Counted from the stretch's first letter, positions 27,528 through 38,034 are shown. The stretch is DNA of 64,000 nt from an uncultured Anaerolineales bacterium (GCA_937135955.1 CAKZOB010000006.1:23625-87624); one strand, 5' to 3'. The notes: generated by a model from the sequence alone, not told the origin. Translations and numbers: made by a program.

Positions 27528-29645
27528 ATGCCAAGAAAATTGCTGTTGTTCGCAGGGTTGCTGCTGCTGGCGGCGGCGTTCGCCGTCTGGCAGCACGACG
27601 CTCCGGGGCAGGTGCAGGCCCAGGGCGGAGAAGGAGAATGCAAGGGCGAGCCGTGCCCGGCGTGGATCGTCGAGGCATGGGCTGGCTCTGGGCACGCTGA
27701 CTCCACCGCCGAAGCCTTCCGGCACTGGGACAACGAAGACCCCCAGCAAATTCCAGTGGCCTGTGCCAAATGTCACAGTGAGACCGGCTATATTGACTTC
27801 CTGGGCGACGACGGCTCTGCCGCCGGTGTGGTGGACGCAGCAGCGCCCATCGGCACGGTGGTGAGCTGCTCGGCCTGCCACAGCCCCAGCGCTGCCAGCA
27901 AGACCAGCGTCGTCTTCCCCTCCGGCGTCGAGATCACAGGCCTTGATGCCTCGGCTCGCTGCATGGAGTGCCATCAGGGCCGCGAGTCGAAGGTCAGCGT
28001 GGACAATGCCATCGCTGCCTCTGGCCTTGGTCCCGACGAGTCCAGCCCAGACCTGGGCTTCCGCAACATTCACTACTTTGCGGCGGCGTCCAGCCTGTAT
28101 GGGTCGGAAGTACACGGTAGCTACGAGTACGACGGCCTGCGTTACCAGACCAAGTTCGAGCACGTGCCGGGCTACGATAGCTGCATTGGCTGCCACAACC
28201 CGCATACGCTGGAACTGAAGATCAACGAGTGCTCGGTCTGCCATGCCAACGTCGCCAGCGCCGAGGATGTGAAGAAGATTCGGATGCCAGGGTCGTTGGT
28301 GGACTACGACGGCGACGGCAGCCTGGACGAGAGCCTCTACGACGAACTGCAAGGCTTGCAGGCCCTGCTCTACCAGGCCATCCAGGCCTACGCTGCGGAG
28401 GTTGTGGGCACGCCTATCGTCTATGAAGGCCACACCTACCCCTACTTCTTCATTGACACCAACGCCAACGGTGCAGTAGACGAGGGCGAGGCTGCTTTCC
28501 CGAATCGCTACAATGCCTTCACACCGCGTCTGCTGCGCGCCGCCTACAACTACCAGGCCTACGAGAAAGACCCTGGCGCGTTTGCCCACAACGGCAAGTA
28601 TCACGCGCAGGTGCTCTACGACTCGATCGCTTCGCTCAACGAAGCGCTGTCGCAGCCGGTGAGCCTGGCGCAGGCGCAACGTAACCCGCCCGGTCACTTT
28701 GACGGGACGGCGGAGGCCTTCCGTCACTGGGATGCTGAGGGTGAGGTGCCCGGTGCCTGCACCAAGTGCCATACCGCCGAAGGGCTGCCGTTCTTCTTCG
28801 ACCAGGGCGTGACCATCGCCTTCCCGCCTTCGACCTCGCTGGCTTGCTCGACCTGCCACACCAACTTCCAGGACTTCGCGCTTTACCAGTCCAACGAAGT
28901 GACCTTCCCCAGCGGGGCCAAGTTGAGCTTTGGCGAAGGTGTGGACTCGAACCTGTGCCTCAACTGCCATCAAGGGCGTGAGTCTACGGTGTCGGTCAAC
29001 CAGCATCTGGCCAGTGTGGGTGTCGGCGATGACGAAGTCTCCGACAAGATTCGCTTCCGCAACATCCACTACTTCGCCGCCGGGGCCACGCTCTTCGGCC
29101 ACGAGGCGCAGGGCGTGTATGAGTACGAGGGCAAGGAATACGTCGGGCGCTTCGCTCACGTGCCGGGCTTCGACACCTGCCAGAACTGCCACGATGTCCA
29201 TCAGTTGACGGTGCAGGTGCAGGCGTGCACCGCCTGCCACGGACAGTTCGAAGAAGTCGAGGACATCCGCATGATGTCCGGCGACTTCGACGGTGACGGC
29301 GCGCAGGAAGGCGTCGCGGGCGAGCTGGAGACCATGCACGAGGCGCTGCTGACGGCCATTCAGGCCTACGCAGCGAGCACAGCGGGCACGCCCATCGCCT
29401 ACAACCCGGCGCGTTACCCGTACTGGTTCGTAGATGCCAACGGCAACGGTATGGCTGACCCGGACGAGGGCGACGGCTATGCGTCCTGGACGCCGCGCCT
29501 GCTGCGCGCTGCCTACAACTATCAGTACGCAGCCAAGGACCCCGGCGCGTTCGCACACAACGCCAGGTACGTGGCGCAGGTGCTCTACGATAGCCTGCAG
29601 GACATCGGCGGTGACGCGGCTGTCGCTGGCATGAGCCGGCCCTAG
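27528..29645 (+). CDS. Decaheme c-type cytochrome with duplicated pentaheme module
   Basis: A 705-residue exported cytochrome. A signal peptide (PRKLLLFAGLLLLAAAFAVW, cleavage near QAQ) precedes two similar halves, residues about 55-370 and 390-695. Each half has five CxxCH heme sites (79, 114, 145, 219, 235 and 411, 440, 477, 551, 567) and two DxDxDG or DxNxNG loops (from 259 and 310; from 586 and 636) like EF-hand/dockerin calcium sites. Shared strings such as TAEAFRHWD, CxxCHQGRES, FRNIHYFAA and TPRLLRAAYNYQ show tandem duplication. ATG 27528 has an AAAGGAG ribosome site. It probably carries electrons outside the membrane in partnership with the NapC-like protein encoded next. The donor and acceptor are unknown. 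Confidence 0.93.
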   Translation: MPRKLLLFAGLLLLAAAFAVWQHDAPGQVQAQGGEGECKGEPCPAWIVEAWAGSGHADSTAEAFRHWDNEDPQQIPVACAKCHSETGYIDFLGDDGSAAGVVDAAAPIGTVVSCSACHSPSAASKTSVVFPSGVEITGLDASARCMECHQGRESKVSVDNAIAASGLGPDESSPDLGFRNIHYFAAASSLYGSEVHGSYEYDGLRYQTKFEHVPGYDSCIGCHNPHTLELKINECSVCHANVASAEDVKKIRMPGSLVDYDGDGSLDESLYDELQGLQALLYQAIQAYAAEVVGTPIVYEGHTYPYFFIDTNANGAVDEGEAAFPNRYNAFTPRLLRAAYNYQAYEKDPGAFAHNGKYHAQVLYDSIASLNEALSQPVSLAQAQRNPPGHFDGTAEAFRHWDAEGEVPGACTKCHTAEGLPFFFDQGVTIAFPPSTSLACSTCHTNFQDFALYQSNEVTFPSGAKLSFGEGVDSNLCLNCHQGRESTVSVNQHLASVGVGDDEVSDKIRFRNIHYFAAGATLFGHEAQGVYEYEGKEYVGRFAHVPGFDTCQNCHDVHQLTVQVQACTACHGQFEEVEDIRMMSGDFDGDGAQEGVAGELETMHEALLTAIQAYAASTAGTPIAYNPARYPYWFVDANGNGMADPDEGDGYASWTPRLLRAAYNYQYAAKDPGAFAHNARYVAQVLYDSLQDIGGDAAVAGMSRP

Positions 29646-29809
29646 CCCGCACACCGCTTCATGAGCGCTGAGGCAGGTGAAGAACCTGCCTCAGTCCATC
29701 TTCCAGGTGGTAGTCGCTCTGGCGCGCGACCTGGACAACAGGCAAGAGCAGCAGTGCCTGTCACCAAGCCGGTTTCGTCATTGCACAGACAGGCGCAGGA
29801 GCATCAGCC

Positions 29810-31795
29810 ATGATCAGCCGTTTTCGCCGTTTTCTTTTCCCTGAGGGCAACCTGTCAAAAGCGCGCCGCTACGGGCCGTGGATGCTGGTGATGGCCGTGC
29901 CGGTATTCCTGCTGCTGGCCATCCCGCCCGCCTGGGAATACAGCAACACAGCCAGCTTCTGCGGCACCACCTGTCACACCATGCCGCCCGAATACAACAC
30001 CTATCTGGTCTCGCCGCACGCGCGCGTCCCCTGCGTGGACTGTCATATCGGGCGCGACTGGATCGCCAAACAGGCCCTCCGCAAGTCCGAGCATGTGACG
30101 CTGATCTACAAGACGCTCACCGGCGATTACGAATATCCCATTCGGGTCAGCAGTATGCGTCCGGCCCGCGAGACCTGCGAGCGCTGCCACTACCCGCAGA
30201 AGTTCTCCGACGATAGCCTGCGCGTCATCTACCGCTACGACGACAGCGAAGACAACCTGCCCTATCAGATATACCTGCTGATGCACACCGGCGGCGGCAG
30301 TCAACGCGAGGGGCTGGGGCGCGGCATTCACTGGCATATCGAAAATAAGATCGAGTACATCACCACCGATCCCGAACACCAGGATATCCCCTGGGTGCGC
30401 GTTCAGTATGCCGACGGCAGCACGGACGAGTTCGTCTCGCTGGAAGCGACCATTGACACGTCCAATCTCGCTCAGTACACCCTGCACGAGATGGACTGCA
30501 TCTCCTGCCATAACCGTATTTCGCACCTTATCCCGCCCCCGCGCACGCTGGTAGATACGGCGCTCTTCCGCGGCGATCTTTCGCCGGACATCCCCTATAT
30601 TCGCGCCCGCGCTGTGGAGATTCTCTCGCTCGTCGAAGAAGAGGCCGTGCGGGAGGCGCTGGATGAGTTGCGTTCGTTCTATCAGACCGAGTACGCGGAC
30701 TTCTACGCCCAGAACCAGGCAGAGGTCGAGAGCGCCATCGCGCTGATCGGGCAAATCTACCAGGACAACACCTATCCGGAACAGGAACTGAACTGGCAGA
30801 CGCACCCCAACAACATTGGTCACCGCGATTCGCCGGGGTGTTTCCGCTGTCACGATGGCAAGCATTTCAACGCCGCGGGCGAGGCGATCCGCCTGGAGTG
30901 TAACCTGTGCCACTCCATCCCGCAGATCGTGCGACCGGGTGTGATCGAGCCGCTCATGCCCCTGACGACGGGCCTGGAGCCAGCCTCGCACCTGGACACA
31001 ACCTGGATCGCGCGGCACCATGTGGCGCTCGACGAAACCTGCGCCAACTGCCATACCGTCGAAAACCCCGGCGGCACCACCGATACCAGCTTCTGCTCCA
31101 ATAGCGGCTGTCATGGCGTGGACTGGCGCTACGCTGGCTTCAATGCTCCGGCGCTGGCGGCGGCCCTGGGCCTGGATCAGGGGCCGGAGACGCCACCGAC
31201 CGCCGTCGAAGTGCCGGAAGGCGAGTCCATCACCTATCAGCAACTACAACCCGTGTTTGAGCAGCAGTGTGCTCAGTGTCATGGCGCTGCGCCGATCAAG
31301 GGTCTGCGCGTGACCGACTATGATAGCCTGATGGCGGGGAGCGAAGACGGGCCGGTGATCGTGCCGGGGTCGCCGGAGGAGAGCAAGATCATCGCCGTGC
31401 TGGAAGCCGGGCACTTCGCCAAACTGAGCGACGAGCAGATGGCCTGGCTGCGCCAGTGGATCGCTGACGGCGCGCCTGCTGGAGCTGTTGCGCCCGCCGA
31501 AAAGGTCGCGCCGACCGCGCCCGCCGGGCCGATCAGCTACGAGCAGATCGGGCCGGTGCTGACCGAAACCTGTGGGGCCTGTCATGGTGACGCCAAGGCC
31601 AGGGGATTGCGCGTGACGGATTACGGTAGCCTGATGGAAGGGAGCGACTCCGGGCCGGTGATCGTGCCGGGGTCGCCGGAGGAGAGCAAGATCATCGCCG
31701 TGCTGGAAGCCGGGCACTTCGCCAAACTGAGCGACGAGCAGATGGCCTGGCTGCGCCAGTGGATCGCCGACGGCGCGCCAGAGACTCTTGAATGA
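29810..31795 (+). CDS. Membrane multiheme cytochrome, NapC/NirT-like N-terminus
   Basis: A 661-residue protein with one N-terminal membrane helix (residues 24-42) and an extracytoplasmic chain. The first heme sites, CGTTCH (51-56, CX3CH) and CVDCH (75-79), sit in a NapC/NirT-like segment. Further CxxCH sites are at 123, 230, 344, 364, 411, 487 and 588, plus a CX4CH-type CSNSGCH at 429, giving eight canonical and two variant sites. The C-terminal quarter is two tandem planctomycete-type cytochrome modules (CAQCHG and CGACHG, each followed by GLRVTDY and SKIIAVLEAGHFAKL), separated by a Pro/Ala linker. NapC-type proteins pass electrons from the quinol pool to periplasmic partners, which fits its place after the decaheme gene. 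Confidence 0.92.
   Translation: MISRFRRFLFPEGNLSKARRYGPWMLVMAVPVFLLLAIPPAWEYSNTASFCGTTCHTMPPEYNTYLVSPHARVPCVDCHIGRDWIAKQALRKSEHVTLIYKTLTGDYEYPIRVSSMRPARETCERCHYPQKFSDDSLRVIYRYDDSEDNLPYQIYLLMHTGGGSQREGLGRGIHWHIENKIEYITTDPEHQDIPWVRVQYADGSTDEFVSLEATIDTSNLAQYTLHEMDCISCHNRISHLIPPPRTLVDTALFRGDLSPDIPYIRARAVEILSLVEEEAVREALDELRSFYQTEYADFYAQNQAEVESAIALIGQIYQDNTYPEQELNWQTHPNNIGHRDSPGCFRCHDGKHFNAAGEAIRLECNLCHSIPQIVRPGVIEPLMPLTTGLEPASHLDTTWIARHHVALDETCANCHTVENPGGTTDTSFCSNSGCHGVDWRYAGFNAPALAAALGLDQGPETPPTAVEVPEGESITYQQLQPVFEQQCAQCHGAAPIKGLRVTDYDSLMAGSEDGPVIVPGSPEESKIIAVLEAGHFAKLSDEQMAWLRQWIADGAPAGAVAPAEKVAPTAPAGPISYEQIGPVLTETCGACHGDAKARGLRVTDYGSLMEGSDSGPVIVPGSPEESKIIAVLEAGHFAKLSDEQMAWLRQWIADGAPETLE
31349..31767 (+). 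repeat. Direct repeat of 116 identical bases inside a cytochrome gene
   Basis: 31349-31464 and 31652-31767 are identical over 116 bp and encode the second half of the two C-terminal heme modules; the surrounding module sequences have diverged. This points to recent duplication or gene conversion. Confidence 0.9.
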
Positions 31796-31833
31796 AGCGG
31801 AGCACAGTGCGTCTGTGAGGGGGGACATTGTTT

Positions 31834-31868
31834 GAGGTCGGGGTGGCCTTGGGGGCCGCCCCGATCTC
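31834..31868 (+). terminator. Hairpin at the end of the cytochrome operon
   Basis: GAGGTCGGGGTGGCC and GGCCGCCCCGATCTC form a 15-bp stem with two non-Watson-Crick pairs and a 5-nt loop, 39 nt past the last stop codon. The following T tract is weak. Confidence 0.55.
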
Positions 31869-31884
31869 TTGATGGGTGCGCTGG

Positions 31885-32005
31885 ACAATCTCAGTGGAGC
31901 GGGTGCTGAAGGCTGACCGCCGAAAGCTGCCCCTTCTCCACACGCGGAGACAGACTTCATTCTGCACTCGCTTCCCCCTCCGTGCAGGGAGGTGAGGTCT
32001 GCAAA
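31885..32005. repeat. Dispersed repeat remnant between cytochrome and aspartate-kinase regions
   Basis: CCCCTTCTCCACACGCGGAG, CTTCCCCCTCC and GGGAGGTGAGGTC repeat words seen in the elements at 37960 and 54048. No gene is present between 31796 and the leader peptide at 32111. Confidence 0.45.
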
Positions 32006-32047
32006 CGGTCTCTTTGTGCGAGATGACCAAATGCGCCCGCCAACCAA

Positions 32048-32076
32048 TTGACGAAGCGCCCCCGCCGTGTTACGCT
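32048..32076 (+). promoter_or_regulatory. Promoter of the aspartate-kinase leader
   Basis: TTGACG (32048-32053), 17-nt spacer, TACGCT (32071-32076). The predicted start near 32083 lies 28 nt before the leader peptide ATG. Confidence 0.65.
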
Positions 32077-32110
32077 TTAACACACATCGGCTTCGACAGG
32101 AGCAGCGGCT

Positions 32111-32224
32111 ATGTTCGCCGGTCACGAGCTGACCACCATGGCGACCATGATGATGACCACCGGCATGGGTACCATGACTACCGGGCGGGCGTTGCCGGCT
32201 GCTTCCGGAGCGAGGTCGCGGTAG
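32111..32224 (+). CDS. Thr/Met-rich leader peptide of aspartate kinase
   Basis: A 37-codon open frame with an AGGAG ribosome site 9 nt before its ATG. Residues 8-25 read TTMATMMMTTGMGTMTTG: eight Thr and seven Met in the first 24 codons, including three consecutive Met codons. It ends 28 nt before a terminator (32253-32287), which is followed by the aspartate-kinase gene. This is the classic arrangement of amino-acid biosynthetic attenuators, such as thrL of enteric bacteria, which is also Thr-rich. Inference: ribosome stalling when charged tRNA-Thr or tRNA-Met is scarce favours an antiterminator and turns on aspartate kinase. A coding role beyond regulation is unlikely. The frame is seen directly; the mechanism is inferred. 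Confidence 0.8.
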   Translation: MFAGHELTTMATMMMTTGMGTMTTGRALPAASGARSR

Positions 32225-32252
32225 GGTGTAGCAGACTACCCCAGGAACCCTC

Positions 32253-32287
32253 AAGCGCGGAGCAGACCGGCCCCGCGCTTTTTATTT
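32253..32287 (+). terminator. Attenuator terminator before aspartate kinase
   Basis: AAGCGCGG (32253-32260) pairs with CCGCGCTT (32273-32280) and is followed by TTTATTT. It lies between the leader peptide and the lysC start codon, so it would stop transcription when amino acids are plentiful. Confidence 0.8.
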
Positions 32288-32316
32288 CGGGCAGCGTGGC
32301 AAACAGGAGGGAGAGC

Positions 32317-33738
32317 ATGGCAACTCTGACCATGAAATTTGGCGGGACTTCGGTGGGCAACGCCGAGGCCATCGCCCGTGTCGCCGACATCGTCGAGCAG
32401 GCAGCGCGCGAACATCGTGTGCTGGTGGTGTGTTCGGCCATGAGCGGCGTGACCAACCTGCTGATCGAGGCCGCGCAACGCGCCGCCGCCGGAGATGCCG
32501 CCCGCTACCAGCTGATCGCCCAGGAACTACGTCAGAAGCACGAAGCCGCCATCCGCGCCCTGCTGACCTCCGATGTGGAGCGCATCGCCATTCACGACGA
32601 GGTTGAGGCGCTGATTGACGAGTTCGAGACGCTCTGTTACGGCATCTATGTGCTGCGCGAAGCTTCACCAAAGGCCATGGACAAGGTTGCTTCGCTGGGC
32701 GAGCGGATGAGCGTGCCCATTGTCTCGGCATTGCTGCGTCAGCGCGGCGTGCCCAGTTGCACGGTGAGCGCCAGCCGCCTGATCGTCACCGACGATCAGT
32801 TTCAGAACGCCGGAGTGCAGTTCGAGGAGTCGGAGGCGAACGTCCGCCGCGAACTCTTGCCGCTGCTCGATCAGGGCCTGGTGCCGGTAGTGACGGGCTT
32901 CATCGGGGCCACGCGCGACGGCGTAGTGACCACCCTGGGGCGCGGGGGCAGCGACTACAGCGCGGCGCTGCTGGGCGCGTATGTGGATAGCGACGAAGTG
33001 TGGATTTGGACGGACGTGGACGGCGTGATGACCGCTGATCCGCGCCTGGTGCCCGACGCCCGCGTCATCCCCGTGCTGTCCTATGGCGAAGTGGGCGAGA
33101 TGGCCTACTTCGGCGCGAAAGTCCTGCACTCCAAGACGGTGCAGCCGCTGGTAGAGCGCAATATTCCGGTGCGCGTGAAAAATACCTTCAACCCCCAGGC
33201 CGAGGGCACGCTGATCGTGCGCGAGGGGCGCGAGACGCCCGGCACGGTCAAGGCGGTCACCGCCATTCGCGACGTGAGCCTGGTCACCGTGGCCGGACGC
33301 GGCATGATCGGCGTGCCGGGCATTGCCGCGCGGACGTTCTCGGCGGTGGCCAAGCGCCAGGCCAACGTGTTGATGATCGCGCAGTCGTCCAGCGAGCAAA
33401 GCATCTGCTTTGTGGTGCCCGAAGCCAAGAGCCGCGAGGTCGTGGCGGCGATCCAGGCAGAATTGGAGACAGAGTTCGGTCGCCAGGATATTGACCGCGC
33501 CTGGGCCGACGACGATGTGGAGATCATCACCGTGGTGGGGGTGGGCATGTTGCGTCAGCACGGGGTCGCGGCGCGCGTCTTTGGGGCGCTGGGCGAGGCG
33601 GGCGTGAATATATTGGCCATCGCGCACGGGGCCAGCGACTATTGTGTCTCGATGGTGGTGCGCAGCAGCGACACCGAACGGGGTGTGCAGGCCATTCACA
33701 AGCTGGTCGTGCTCAATGGCGGCGGAGCGAAAGGGTAA
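32317..33738 (+). CDS. lysC: Aspartate kinase
   Basis: A 473-residue aspartokinase, the first enzyme of the aspartate family (Lys, Thr, Met, Ile), phosphorylating aspartate to aspartyl-phosphate. The N-terminal KFGGTSVGNAEAI is the kinase signature; VTGFIGATRDGVVTTLGRGGSDYSAALL and the DVDGVMTADPRLVPDA nucleotide-site region follow. Two ACT domains close the chain (VTVAGRGMIGVPGIAARTFSA and VVGVGMLRQHGVAARVFGAL), the usual site of feedback inhibition. ATG 32317 has an AGGAGGGAG ribosome site. Expression is probably controlled by the Thr/Met leader upstream. The monofunctional length excludes a fused homoserine dehydrogenase. metX and metY lie convergent just downstream. Confidence 0.97.
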   Translation: MATLTMKFGGTSVGNAEAIARVADIVEQAAREHRVLVVCSAMSGVTNLLIEAAQRAAAGDAARYQLIAQELRQKHEAAIRALLTSDVERIAIHDEVEALIDEFETLCYGIYVLREASPKAMDKVASLGERMSVPIVSALLRQRGVPSCTVSASRLIVTDDQFQNAGVQFEESEANVRRELLPLLDQGLVPVVTGFIGATRDGVVTTLGRGGSDYSAALLGAYVDSDEVWIWTDVDGVMTADPRLVPDARVIPVLSYGEVGEMAYFGAKVLHSKTVQPLVERNIPVRVKNTFNPQAEGTLIVREGRETPGTVKAVTAIRDVSLVTVAGRGMIGVPGIAARTFSAVAKRQANVLMIAQSSSEQSICFVVPEAKSREVVAAIQAELETEFGRQDIDRAWADDDVEIITVVGVGMLRQHGVAARVFGALGEAGVNILAIAHGASDYCVSMVVRSSDTERGVQAIHKLVVLNGGGAKG

Positions 33739-33831
33739 CGGCCCGCCGAGGACGCAGACCGACTCTCTGCGGTTCAAAATCACTGTTCCTGAGGGGAGAG
33801 TCCCCCGATGAGATCACCCCGCCCGCCGCGG

Positions 33832-35064
<1,233 letters not shown>

Positions 35065-35088
35065 AGCGCGCACCTCCTGAGGGATCAC

Positions 35089-36432
<1,344 letters not shown>

Positions 36433-36501
36433 CTACGTGTATGCATGATGAACGGCGACGAGACACGTAGCAGCGTCTTCCCCCTCCCGCAGGCGCGAGA
36501 A

Positions 36502-36536
36502 AGAAAAAATCCTTCTCGCAAGCTGAGAAGGATTTT
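36502..36536 (-). terminator. Riboswitch-controlled terminator before metY
   Basis: On the minus strand AAAATCCTTCTC and GAGAAGGATTTT form a 12-bp perfect stem with a 7-nt loop, followed by a run of six T. It follows the SAM aptamer by about 27 nt. A further hairpin (CTACGTGT at 36433 with ACACGTAG at 36463) lies between it and metY. Confidence 0.9.
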
Positions 36537-36562
36537 GACGCAGACATTCGCTGGCAAACTCC

Positions 36563-36680
36563 TCCTCATCTTCCAGAATATCTTCTGCCGGAATTGGCAC
36601 CATTACTGTGCGCTCCTCACTCCACACAGTCGGTTGCCGAGGTTTCTCAGGGCCGGTCCCTCCACCTCTCTGGATAAGGG
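36563..36680 (-). promoter_or_regulatory. SAM-I riboswitch (S-box) upstream of metYX
   Basis: The minus strand carries the conserved S-box core: CTTATCCAGAGAGGTGGAGG, GGCCC, GAAACC, CGGCAACC, then GGTGCCAATTCC and the closing GATGAG that pairs with CTTATC. The spacing and order match the SAM-I consensus. The aptamer binds S-adenosylmethionine and, with the terminator at 36502-36536, should switch off metY and metX when SAM is plentiful. Confidence 0.97.
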
Positions 36681-36714
36681 GGGATTGCTGCTATGCAGTT
36701 GTTAACTGGAGAAG

Positions 36715-36743
36715 AGGGTAGCACGGACACCAGAATTTGTCAA
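36715..36743 (-). promoter_or_regulatory. Promoter of the metYX riboswitch transcript
   Basis: TTGACA (36743-36738), 17-nt spacer, TACCCT (36720-36715) on the minus strand, with the predicted start about 28 nt before the aptamer. Confidence 0.75.
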
Positions 36744-36842
36744 CCGGAGTTGTAGAAAATCACCAGAAAGGCCCTTCGCCGGGCCGTCCTGGTGTGCGAT
36801 AGCATAGGCGCGGATACACACGATCGAAAGGAAAAAAGAGAG

Positions 36843-37913
36843 ATGGCCCAGAGTCGTAAACCCCTCGATGTCGCTGTGCTGGGCGCAACAGGCGCAGTCG
36901 GCCAGCGTTTTGTACAGCTCTTGCAGGGGCACCCCTGGTTTCGCATTGCCGAGTTGGTGGCCAGCGACCGCAGCGCCGGACAACGCTACGGCGAAGCCGT
37001 CCGCTGGGTGCTGCCAGGCAACCCGCCCGCCGACCTGGCCGAACGCCAGGTGTTGCCCCTGGACGCCGATCTGCAGTCTCCGATCGTCTTTTCGGCGCTG
37101 CCCGCCGAGATCGCGCAGACCGTCGAGTGGCGGCTGGCCGAACAGGGGCACGTCGTTTGCTCGAACGCCAGCGCCTACCGCATGCACGAACATGTGCCCA
37201 TCCTGTTGCCGGAGATCAACGCCGAACATGCTGACCTGGTGCGCGTGCAGCGCCAGAAATACGGCTGGACGACGGGCGGGCTGGTCACCAACTCCAACTG
37301 CACCAGCGCGCCGGTGGCGATGGCCTTCGCCCCCTTGCGGCAGTTTGGCATTGAAGCGGCCTACCTGACCAGTCTGCAGGCGGTCAGCGGCAGCGGCTAT
37401 CCTGGCCTGCCCTCGCTGGACATCCTGGACAACGTGATCCCCTTCATCAACGGCGAAGAACCCAAGCTGGAGGCCGAGCCGCGCAAAATGCTGGGCCGGC
37501 TCGATGGCGATCGCATCGCCTTCCTGGACTATGCCGCCAGCGCCACCTGCACGCGCGTGCCCGTGCTCGATGGACATCTGGTCAGCGTATCGGTGCGCTT
37601 CCTGCAGGACGTAAGCGAAGAGCAGCTTCTGGCGGCCTGGCGCGACTTCCGCGGCCCCGACCCCGTGCCATCGCTGCCCAGCGCGCCGCCGCAGCCGGTA
37701 ATCTATCACAGCGGGGTAGACCGCCCGCAGCCGCGCCGTGACCGCGACGCCGGCGGCGGCATGGCGACCGTTGTAGGGCGGCTGCGCCCCTGCCCGGTGA
37801 TCGGCGGCTGGAAGTTCCTGGCGCTGGCGCACAACACGGTGCGCGGCGCGGCGGGCTGCTCCATCCTCAACGCCGAGTTGCTGGTCGCGCAGGGGTTGAT
37901 CGCCGTTTCGTGA
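36843..37913 (+). CDS. asd: Aspartate-semialdehyde dehydrogenase
   Basis: A 356-residue dehydrogenase that reduces aspartyl-phosphate to aspartate semialdehyde with NADPH, the second step of the aspartate family. The N-terminal LDVAVLGATGAVGQRFVQLL binds the cofactor; the active-site Cys is in VTNSNCTSAPVAM; AVSGSGYPGLPSLDILDNVI and the LAHNTVRGAAGCSILNAEL end follow. The motifs match the archaeal/fungal-type branch rather than the enterobacterial one. ATG 36843 has a GAAAGG site. It is divergent from metYX across a short region that holds an imperfect hairpin (36759-36793). Its product supplies homoserine to MetX. Confidence 0.96.
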   Translation: MAQSRKPLDVAVLGATGAVGQRFVQLLQGHPWFRIAELVASDRSAGQRYGEAVRWVLPGNPPADLAERQVLPLDADLQSPIVFSALPAEIAQTVEWRLAEQGHVVCSNASAYRMHEHVPILLPEINAEHADLVRVQRQKYGWTTGGLVTNSNCTSAPVAMAFAPLRQFGIEAAYLTSLQAVSGSGYPGLPSLDILDNVIPFINGEEPKLEAEPRKMLGRLDGDRIAFLDYAASATCTRVPVLDGHLVSVSVRFLQDVSEEQLLAAWRDFRGPDPVPSLPSAPPQPVIYHSGVDRPQPRRDRDAGGGMATVVGRLRPCPVIGGWKFLALAHNTVRGAAGCSILNAELLVAQGLIAVS

Positions 37914-37959
37914 GCGCAACAGCCGTCGGGAGATCGTTTGAGCCGTTCTGAGCGGCAGG

Positions 37960-38034
37960 TTTACCTCATCCCCAATCCCTCCCTGCCTTGGAAAGGGGAC
38001 AAACTGAGCGCAGCGCGGCTGGGGATGAGGTAAA
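37960..38034. repeat. Dispersed palindromic element with perfect 15-bp ends
   Basis: TTTACCTCATCCCCA (37960-37974) and TGGGGATGAGGTAAA (38020-38034) are exact reverse complements, enclosing CCCTCCCTGCCTTGGAAAGG. It lies in the 476-bp gene-free region 37914-38389. The TTTTTGCACGCGCCC that follows (38061) also recurs at 14194 and 2050. Confidence 0.8.

Noticed and set aside
27204..29654. An 816-codon minus-strand frame opposite the decaheme cytochrome
   Set aside because: The plus strand has ten CxxCH sites and a signal peptide; the opposite frame has no recognisable domain.
32014..32316. A 101-codon N-terminal extension of aspartate kinase
   Set aside because: It runs through the attenuator terminator in a different frame from the leader peptide; ATG 32317 has an AGGAGG site and begins the conserved kinase sequence.
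36433..36627. A 64-codon minus-strand frame in the metY leader
   Set aside because: It spans the SAM aptamer and terminator; the conserved bases are explained by RNA structure, not by a peptide.
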